In this document: positions 56,324 through 64,000 of the stretch, in pieces
Numbering within the stretch: the stretch's first letter is position 1
How the letters are laid out: every line of letters starts with the position of its first letter
Source: Flavobacterium oreochromis
GTDB taxonomy: Bacteria > Bacteroidota > Bacteroidia > Flavobacteriales > Flavobacteriaceae
Length of the DNA: 64,000 nt
Direction: 5' to 3'
Assembly (NCBI RefSeq): GCF_019565455.1
Contig: NZ_CP067377.1
Location: 1,606,001 to 1,670,000, forward strand
The notes under the pieces: model-generated
Database searches by the model: none
Seen by the model: the letters and a program-made list of their open reading frames with translations, nothing else
What the model was told of the DNA's origin: nothing
Program-made: the position numbers and the translations under genes

Positions 56324-56817
56324 TTGAAACCAGAATTAAACCAACTCAGTAAGCTTGCCAAAGATAAGCATAATGAAAATAAAAAATATTTTGATAAGCT
56401 AAAAAGAAAACTCCTAAAAATTTAGATTGTGTAATGCAGGAATTACATGATATTGAATTTGGAAAAACAGATTGCTTAAAATGTGCTAATTGTTGTAAAA
56501 CAACAGGACCATTGTTTACCACAGCAGATATAGAACGAATAGCAAAATATTTTCGTTTAAAACCACAACAGTTTATAGGTCAGTATCTTCGGATAGATGA
56601 AGATAACGATTACGTACTACAAAAACTACCATGTACTTTTTTAGATACTGAAAATTACTGTATGATATATGACGTACGTCCGAAAGCATGTAGAGAATTT
56701 CCGCATACAGATCGAAAAAAATTTCAGCAAATAACAAACTTAACTTTGAAAAACCTAGCTATTTGTCCAGCAGCCTACAATATAGTTGAAGAAATGAAAA
56801 AAAAAATTTCCTTATAG
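56324..56817 (+). CDS. YkgJ family cysteine-cluster protein (frameshifted near N terminus)
   Basis: Small protein with the putative metal-binding cysteine cluster TDCLKCANCCKTTGP, CTFLDTENYCMIYDVRPKACREFPH and a late AICPAAYN. The coding-like sequence begins before the ATG at 56434. From a TTG at 56324 the chain reads KPELNQLSKLAKDKHNENKK and, with one A added in the run at 56407-56410, joins RKTPKNLDCVMQELHDIEF. That gives about 164 residues. The family (PF03692) probably binds Zn or Fe-S; its function is unknown. Confidence 0.8.
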
Positions 56818-57026
56818 ATTTATGATTAAAACAATAGAGGAAAAATATTATTTATTAATAATAAAATTTTAAAATAATCATTTTTATGCTTTAAAAAAAA
56901 GAATATCATATTTAAATATACGAATTTATTTGTAAAATGTATTTTTTAAAATTATTTTTTTAAAAACATGATATTTATCATGTTTTTTGTGTGTTATTTT
57001 TTTGAAAATTTGATAGTTTTTAAAAA

Positions 57027-57620
57027 ATGTTAATGTCGAATAATGCAAAACCTATTCCTGTTGATAGAGAAGTCAATTGGAATAAATCAAGAACGATTGT
57101 TAGTAAGACAGATCAATATGGAACTATAGTGTCTGTAAATGATGTTTTCCTAGATGTTTCCGGATACACCGAGAAAGAATTATTAAAGCAACCTCATAAT
57201 GTAATTAGACATCCTGATATGCCTAAAGCCATTTTCAAAATCTTATGGGATAACCTTAAAAGAGGAGAAAATTTTTATGGTATTGTTAAAAATATGGCTA
57301 AGTCTGGTGAATATTACTGGGTTTTAACTGATTTTGATATTGTTGATGGAAACAAAGGATATCAAGCAAGAAGAGTAGCAGTTCCTGAAGATTTAGTTAA
57401 AAAAGAAATAGAACCTCTATACCATAGAATCAGAAAACTAGAAGAGTTTTATGGAGCAGATGGGGGAGAAAACTATTTAAAAGGATTCTTGGAAAAAGAA
57501 GGGAAAACATATGTAGAATATATTCGATATATAATGGATAAGTATAGCAATCCCAACTTTGAAGAAAAAGTAATGACAGAAGAAGAAAGTAGAAGTTTTT
57601 TAAGAAGATTATTTGGATAG
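57027..57620 (+). CDS. Aer-type PAS domain protein
   Basis: 197-residue cytoplasmic protein with one PAS domain at about 20-125 (ISK-like VSKTDQYGTIVSVNDVFLDVSGYTEKELLKQPHNVIRHPDMPKAIFKILWDNLKRGENFYGIVKNMAKSGEYYWV). The HNVIRHPDMP segment is typical of Aer-like redox or oxygen sensors that bind FAD or haem. There is no output domain, only a helical tail, so it presumably signals through a partner. It ends in a strong terminator and is monocistronic. Confidence 0.85.
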   Translation: MLMSNNAKPIPVDREVNWNKSRTIVSKTDQYGTIVSVNDVFLDVSGYTEKELLKQPHNVIRHPDMPKAIFKILWDNLKRGENFYGIVKNMAKSGEYYWVLTDFDIVDGNKGYQARRVAVPEDLVKKEIEPLYHRIRKLEEFYGADGGENYLKGFLEKEGKTYVEYIRYIMDKYSNPNFEEKVMTEEESRSFLRRLFG

Positions 57621-57643
57621 AAAAATTACATATTAATAAAGAT

Positions 57644-57677
57644 AAAGTCCCCTTTCTAATTTAAAAAAGGGGACTTT
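57644..57677. terminator. bidirectional hairpin terminator between PAS gene and NamZ gene
   Basis: Perfect 12-bp stem AAAGTCCCCTTT / AAAGGGGACTTT with T-rich flank; serves the convergent PAS (+) and NamZ (-) genes, the latter ending at 57685. Confidence 0.9.
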
Positions 57678-57684
57678 TATTTTT

Positions 57685-58925
57685 CTAGTATTCTGGAGTT
57701 AAATATTTTGCTCTAATGCTTTTAAAATGGGTTAACCCTTTTTTCCAAGATTTACGAATTTCTATTTCAGAAACTCCTTTTTCTATTTGTTCTTGAAGTT
57801 TTTTTGTTCCTGCTAATTTTGAAAAAAATCATTAAAAAAAGGATTCATAGTTGTAGAATTCTCTTTATATGCTTTTATCAACCATTTTAGTTCAAGTTGT
57901 TTTACTTTTTCTATTTCGCTTAAATCCTCTCCGTAACAAGTTTTTCCATTCCAAACAGGATCTTTGGCACCTAAATTTGGAATAGGGATAAATTTAAAAT
58001 TATTACCCGTTAAATACGGTGAGCCATAAATTTGAAATTGTTTATCAGTACCGCGCCCAACACTTACATTAGTACCTTCAAAAAAACATAAAGAGGCATA
58101 TAAGTTAATAGCTTGAGCATTCGGTAAATTAGGAGATGGTTTTATAGGTAAATCATAAACCATTTCTCGTTTATAATTTTTACAAGGGATCACCTTCAAC
58201 GAGCATTCAATACCATTTTTAAGCCACTTTTCACCATTAATCATTTTAGCATATTCTCCTATTGTCATCCCATGTAAAACAGGTATTGGATGCATGCCAA
58301 CAAAACTTTTAAATTCATTCTCTAAAATAGGACCATCTATGATATTACCATTGGGGTTAGGGCGGTCTAAAACTAATAAAGGGATGTTGTTTTCAGCACA
58401 GGCTTCCATTACATAATGTAATGAAGAAATATAAGTGTAAAAGCGAGCCCCAACATCTTGTAAATCAAAAATCATAACCTCAATCCCAGTTAATTGTTCT
58501 GGTTTAGGTTTTTTGTTATTTCCGTAAAGAGAAATGATAGGTAAATCAGTTTTAATGTCTTTACCATCTTTAATTACTTCCCCAGCATCAGCCGTCCCGC
58601 GAAAACCATGTTCAGGAGCGTATATTTTTTGCAAATTAATCTTTTTTTCAATTAAAAAATCAACCAAATGGGTTCTATCGTGTAAAATCCCCGTTTGGTT
58701 AGTTACGATTCCAACTTTTTTGTTTTTTAATATTGGTAAATAAAGAGATGAGTTGTCAGCCCCTGTTAAAATACTTTTATTTTGAACCTCACTATTATGT
58801 AATTTATTATTCTCTTTAAATTTATCCATTTTACTTTCTATTACCTTCTTTTTGCAATTTCCACAAGCAATTATTGTAAAAAGCAATAATAAAAATGTAT
58901 TTTTGAAAACCAATTTGTAAATCAT
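57685..58925 (-). CDS. NamZ-like exo-beta-N-acetylmuramidase (DUF1343), lipoprotein (frameshifted)
   Basis: DUF1343 proteins include NamZ, which removes N-acetylmuramic acid from peptidoglycan fragments. The ATG at 58925 gives a lipoprotein signal with lipobox TIIAC. The body shows VGIVTNQTGILHDRTHLVDFLIEKK, IYAPEHGFRGTADAGE, IFDLQDVGARFYTYISSLHYVMEAC, LDRPNPNG and FFEGTNVSVGRGTDKQFQIYGSPYL. At an A7 run (+ strand, 57822-57828) one base is missing; adding it extends the protein by about 47 residues to EIRKSWKKGLTHFKSIRAKYL with a stop at 57685, beside the terminator. A role in cell-wall recycling is inferred. Confidence 0.87.
58874..58905 (+). promoter_or_regulatory. promoter of the FtsX-like permease gene, inside the NamZ signal-peptide region
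   Basis: TTG (58874-58876), 21-bp spacer, TATTTTTG (58898-58905), followed 26 bp later by the permease start. It lies within the coding start of the divergent NamZ gene. Confidence 0.6.
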
Positions 58926-58931
58926 TATCAA

Positions 58932-60181
58932 TTGAATTTAGAATTTTTTATCGCCGATCGTTTAATACGAACTAGAGAACGTAAAAGTAATATATCCGCC
59001 CCAATTATAAAAATAGCCATAGCAGCTATTGCCATTGGTTTGATAATGATGATCGTCTCAGTAGCAACAGGTGTTGGTTTACAAAATAAAATACGACAAA
59101 AAGTATCAGCATTTAATGGTCATATAATAATTTCTAATTTTGATGACAACCAATCACAAGTTAGTTTTAATCCTATATCAACCAATCAAGACTTCTATCC
59201 TAAATACAATTCTGTTGAAGGTATTAAGCACATACAAGCAGTAGCGAGTAAAGCAGGTATTATTAGAACAGAAAAATCTTTTGAAGGAATTATTTTTAAA
59301 GGAGTTGGAAAAGAATACGATTGGGGTAATATTAAAGAATATCTAGTGCAAGGAAAATTGCCTAATGTGAAATCTAAAGTGAATAATGAAGTTATCATTT
59401 CAGAATATTTAGCAAATCGACTCTTTTTGAAAATAGGAGACAAATGCAATACCTTTTTATGAAAGAAGAAGGAAAACTGCCCAACCTCCGATCCTTTAAA
59501 ATTGTTGGGATTTATAATTCAGGCTTTCAAGAATTTGATGCTGTATATGTTTTAGGAGATATTCGTCATATACAACGAATTAACAAGTGGAAAAATACAG
59601 AAGTGGGAGCTTTTGAAGTTTTTTTAAATAATTTTAATCAAATTGAACAAAAAGGAGTTGAAGTTTACAATAACACCATAAATAAAGAGGATCCTACAAA
59701 AGCATTAGATACCCAAACAATTGCTCAAAAATATTACTATATTTTTGAGTGGCTAAAATTATTTGATTTTAATATAATTGTCATATTAATTATTATGATT
59801 ATTGTAGCTACTATTAATATGATCGTTGCATTATTAGTTTTAATTCTTGAGAGAACTCAAATGATTGGAATTTTAAAATCAATTGGAGCGGATAATTGGA
59901 CTATTAGGAAGATATTCTTGTATAACGCAGTCCATCTGATTGTGCAAGGACTATTGTGGGGAAATATTATAGGGGTAGGACTCTTGTTTGTTCAACAAAA
60001 ATTTGGAATAGTAAAGCTGAATCCAGAAAACTATTACGTTACTACTGCGCCTGTGGATATTAATTGGGTTGCTATTATTCTTCTAAATATAGGGACAGTC
60101 CTGATTTGTCTTTTAGTAATGCTTATTCCTTCTTATGTAGTAACCAAAATTTCTCCTGTGAAAGCAATTAAATTTACATAA
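58932..60181 (+). CDS. FtsX-family ABC transporter permease, LolC/LolE-like (frameshifted)
   Basis: Inner-membrane permease of the type that releases lipoproteins for outer-membrane sorting. The start EFFIADRLIRTRERKSNISAPIIKIAIAAIAIGLIMMIVSVATGVGLQ gives the cytoplasmic tip and first TM helix. A MacB-like periplasmic domain (KIRQKVSAFNGHIIISNFDDN) follows, then three C-terminal helices (FNIIVILIIMIIVATINMIVALLVLILERTQMIGILKSIGA to YVVTKISPVKAIKFT). One A is missing at 59442-59444; adding it gives DKMQYLFMKEEGKL and about 416 residues. It starts at TTG, 6 bp from the divergent NamZ start. No LolD ATPase adjoins. Confidence 0.87.
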
Positions 60182-60585
60182 AGTCTAAAAAATAATAACT
60201 GTATTTTAAAGTAATCCCTTCATTAAAATATAAGAGCAATAAAAATTCATAAACCTTTCATTATTTTCCTTCATTCAAGTAACTACAACATATACCTTAG
60301 AAAAATCACTATGTAATAAGAGTCAAAATGTTTTAGGATCATCTAAACAATAAATTTAAAACAAACAAAGTTCCAATCTAAAAACACTATATAAAGTATA
60401 CCTCTTTAAAAAAAGAAAAACTATTTCTAATTCATAAACCCCTCGATTAAAAATAACTCATTATATATAAAATCCTTTAAAACCCATCAAAATTTAAAAA
60501 TAATAATAAAAAAACAAGATAAAAATCCGTAACTTATTGATACGTAGTTGGTAATAAAATAAAATAAAAAAAACACCTCAAAACC
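60182..60585. other. AT-rich region upstream of the rRNA operon
   Basis: About 400 bp with no recognisable gene. Long A runs upstream of P1 could act as an UP-type activating region, but this is inference. Confidence 0.45.
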
Positions 60586-60617
60586 TTGCAAGAAACAAAA
60601 AAAAGATAGTATCTTTG
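60586..60617 (+). promoter_or_regulatory. rRNA operon promoter P1
   Basis: TTG (60586-60588), 21-bp spacer, TATCTTTG (60610-60617), followed by CACCCGC. Confidence 0.8.
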
Positions 60618-60697
60618 CACCCGCAACAGCGAAGTTCTTTAAGTTAATGTTAAGATGTTTTTCGAAGCTTACTTCAAAAAAAGTTTTCAAAAAACAC

Positions 60698-60727
60698 TTG
60701 CAAATTTAAAAAGAAATTTTACCTTTG
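60698..60727 (+). promoter_or_regulatory. rRNA operon promoter P2
   Basis: TTG (60698-60700), 19-bp spacer, TACCTTTG (60720-60727), again followed by CACCCGC as at P1. The shared start-site sequence suggests co-regulated tandem promoters. Confidence 0.8.
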
Positions 60728-60773
60728 CACCCGCTAAGACGATAAGTCAAAAGCGACAAAAAGTAAAGAAAAA

Positions 60774-60789
60774 GTTCATAGACATATTG
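60774..60789 (+). promoter_or_regulatory. rRNA leader box (copy 1, before 16S)
   Basis: GTTCATAGACATATTG recurs with one change before the 23S gene (62760-62775). Position and repetition suit an antitermination (boxA-like) or processing signal. Confidence 0.55.
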
Positions 60790-60836
60790 GATTGACAGCA
60801 CGTTTTAATAGAGATATTAAGACAAACAAAATTTAA

Positions 60837-60846
60837 GAGAGTAAGA
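60837..60846 (+). promoter_or_regulatory. 5' half of the 16S processing stem
   Basis: GAGAGTAAGA is the exact reverse complement of TCTTACTCTC at 62433-62442, just after 16S. The two bracket 16S and probably form the RNase III-type processing stem. Confidence 0.6.
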
Positions 60847-60892
60847 AAACTAGCGACTTTGTCAAAAAACTAGAGCGCAAGCTCAAAAAAAT

Positions 60893-62410
<1,518 letters not shown>

Positions 62411-62476
62411 AGAGACATAAAAAGACCTAGGGTCTTACTCTCGCTGTTAGTTCAAAAAAAAAGACTTAAAATACAG

Positions 62477-62550
62477 AGTCTCGTAGCTCAGCTGGTTAGA
62501 GTACTACACTGATAATGTAGGGGTCGGCAGTTCGAGTCTGCCTGGGACTA
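62477..62550 (+). tRNA. tRNA-Ile (anticodon GAT)
   Basis: 74 nt in the 16S-23S spacer. Acceptor AGTCTCG/TGGGACT, anticodon stem-loop CTACA-CTGATAA-TGTAG (anticodon GAT), T arm GGCAGTTCGAGTCTGCC. CCA is not encoded. Confidence 0.96.
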
Positions 62551-62640
62551 CTTTTAACAAGTATTTTAAGAGAAAAGGAAATTTTAGAAGTTGAGTCCTT
62601 GAATTTTGAAATTTGAGATTTAAATTTTGAAATTAAAAAC

Positions 62641-62714
62641 GGGGGATTAGCTCAGCTGGCTAGAGCGCCTGCCTTGCACGCAGGAGGTCATCGGTTCGAC
62701 TCCGATATTCTCCA
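62641..62714 (+). tRNA. tRNA-Ala (anticodon TGC)
   Basis: 74 nt in the 16S-23S spacer. Acceptor GGGGGAT/ATTCTCC (G-U pairs), anticodon stem-loop CCTGC-CTTGCAC-GCAGG (anticodon TGC), T arm ATCGGTTCGACTCCGAT. The Ile-Ala order is the common bacterial spacer arrangement. Confidence 0.96.
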
Positions 62715-62759
62715 CGAAAAAAATGATAATTATCAATTGATAATTGTTAATTGATTAAA

Positions 62760-62775
62760 GTTCATTGACATATTG
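62760..62775 (+). promoter_or_regulatory. rRNA leader box (copy 2, before 23S)
   Basis: GTTCATTGACATATTG matches the 16S leader box (60774-60789) at 15 of 16 positions. Confidence 0.55.
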
Positions 62776-62885
62776 AGATAAACATACAAACAAGTAGAAA
62801 GAACACAAAAAAATGTGAATTTTAAATTGTGAATTATGAATTGATTCATCATTTATAAATTAACATTTATAATTAAAAAAGAAAC

Positions 62886-64000
62886 AATAAGCAAAATAAG
62901 GGCGTATGGGGGATGCCTAGGCTCTCAGAGGCGAAGAAGGACGTGATAAGCTGCGAAAAGCTGCGGGGATTGGCACATACGAATAGATCCGCAGATATCC
63001 CAATGGGGCAACCCACTATGTTGAAGACATAGTATCCGATAGGAGGCGAACCCGCTGAACTGAAACATCTAAGTAGGCGGAGGAGAAGAAAACAAAAGTG
63101 ATTGCGTGAGTAGTGGCGAGCGAAAGCGCATTAGCCCAAACCAATGTTGTTACGGCAATATTGGGGTTGTAGGACCACAATATTTCTTGTAAACTGAATT
63201 AGAATAACCTGGAAAGGTTAACCAAAGAGGGTGATAGTCCCGTATAAGTAAGGGATATAAAGAATAGTGGTATCCTGAGTAGGGCGGGGCACGTGAAACC
63301 CTGTCTGAATCTGGCGGGACCATCCGCTAAGGCTAAATACTCCTGAGAGACCGATAGTGAACCAGTACTGTGAAGGAAAGGTGAAAAGAACCGTGAATAA
63401 CGGAGTGAAATAGAACCTGAAACCATACGCTTACAAGCGGTCGGAGCATCATTAAGATGTGACGGCGTGCCTTTTGCATAATGAGCCTACGAGTTAACGT
63501 TGCTGGCAAGGTTAAGCACTTCAGGTGCGGATCCGTAGCGAAAGCGAGTCTGAATAGGGCGCTTTAGTCAGTAGTGTTAGACGCGAAACCGTGTGATCTA
63601 CCCATGGACAGGATGAAGCTGTGGTAACACATAGTGGAGGTCCGAACCCGTTGACGTTGAAAAGTCTTGGGATGATCTGTGGGTAGGGGTGAAAGGCCAA
63701 TCAAACTCGGAAATAGCTCGTACTCCCCGAAATGCATTTAGGTGCAGCGCTGTGGTCTAGTTATATAGAGGTAGAGCTACTGATTGGATGCGGGGGCTTC
63801 ACCGCCTACCAATTCCTGACAAACTCCGAATGCTATATAATATACACAGCAGTGAGGGCTTGGGTGCTAAGGTCCAAGTCCGAGAGGGAAAGAACCCAGA
63901 CCATCAGCTAAGGTCCCCAAATGTATGCTAAGTTGAACAAACGCGGTTTGATTGCATCGACAGCTAGGATGTTGGCTTGGAAGCAGCCATTCATTTAAAG
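62886..64000 (+). rRNA. rrl: 23S ribosomal RNA, 5' part (cut by window end)
   Basis: Starts near AATAAGGGCGTATGGGGGAT and shows conserved 23S domain I-II segments: GATGCCTAGGCTCTCAGAGG, GAAGAAGGACGTG, GAGTAGTGGCGAGCGAAAG, GTGAAAAGAACCG and GGTCCCCAAATGTATGCTAAG. About 1.1 kb of roughly 2.9 kb is present. The 5' end is approximate. Confidence 0.96.

Overview
This window looks like a chromosome segment of a low-GC Bacteroidota, family Flavobacteriaceae and probably close to Flavobacterium. The support is the 16S rRNA sequence, the many promoters with the Bacteroidota -7 box (TAnnTTTG, often with TTG about 19-21 bp upstream), the scarcity of Shine-Dalgarno sites, type IX secretion C-terminal sorting domains, a GldA-like gliding ABC ATPase, and LytTR/Reg_prop signalling. 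A Flavobacterium columnare-like identity is only a guess.

Layout. 1-5.6 kb: 5'-truncated galE, gpmI, and two convergent L,D-transpeptidases. 5.6-7.2 kb: a decayed coding remnant, tRNA-Gly(TCC) and peptidase E. 7.3-13.3 kb: two paralogous secreted CarboxypepD_reg-like proteins, a DUF6702 protein, an M1 aminopeptidase, TatA, a PAP2 phosphatase and an O-methyltransferase. 13.7-18.1 kb: nitronate monooxygenase, rlmN, an IS256-family element and gldA. 18.2-23.6 kb: an aromatic amino acid operon (pheA, then DAHP synthase/chorismate mutase) preceded by a leader peptide and attenuator, then rsgA-dtd-mazG-aroA. 23.6-28.5 kb: a LytTR regulator, its propeller-type histidine kinase and a divergent secreted protein. 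28.5-35.6 kb: a lipoprotein, a decayed gene, two T9SS surface proteins, queA and a secreted nuclease. 35.6-44.2 kb: kynureninase, a T9SS metalloprotease, an arginase-fold hydrolase, a penicillin-acylase-family protein and kynurenine 3-monooxygenase. 44.3-54.4 kb: cupin, DUF486, a HerA-like ATPase, then exbB-exbD-exbD-tonB with a small membrane protein, a PstS-like lipoprotein and a TPR protein, followed by queE and a small TonB-domain protein. 54.5-60.2 kb: IS982-family element, methyltransferase, YkgJ, PAS protein, NamZ-like muramidase and an FtsX-type permease. 60.2 kb to the end: a ribosomal RNA operon (tandem promoters, 16S, tRNA-Ile, tRNA-Ala, 5' part of 23S).

The most striking element is a ribosome-mediated attenuator in front of pheA. 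A 25-codon leader ORF carries seven consecutive aromatic codons (Phe-Phe-Tyr-Tyr-Phe-Phe-Trp). It is followed by a long antiterminator pairing and an intrinsic terminator about 20 nt before pheA. Both insertion sequences lie inside intergenic palindromes between convergent genes; for the IS256 element the uninterrupted terminator hairpin can be rebuilt from its flanks.

About twenty single-base frameshifts are visible, nearly all in A/T homopolymers and often in housekeeping genes (aroA, DAHP synthase, exbD). Most are single-base losses. They look like sequencing error rather than gene decay, so each such gene is annotated over its reconstructed full extent.
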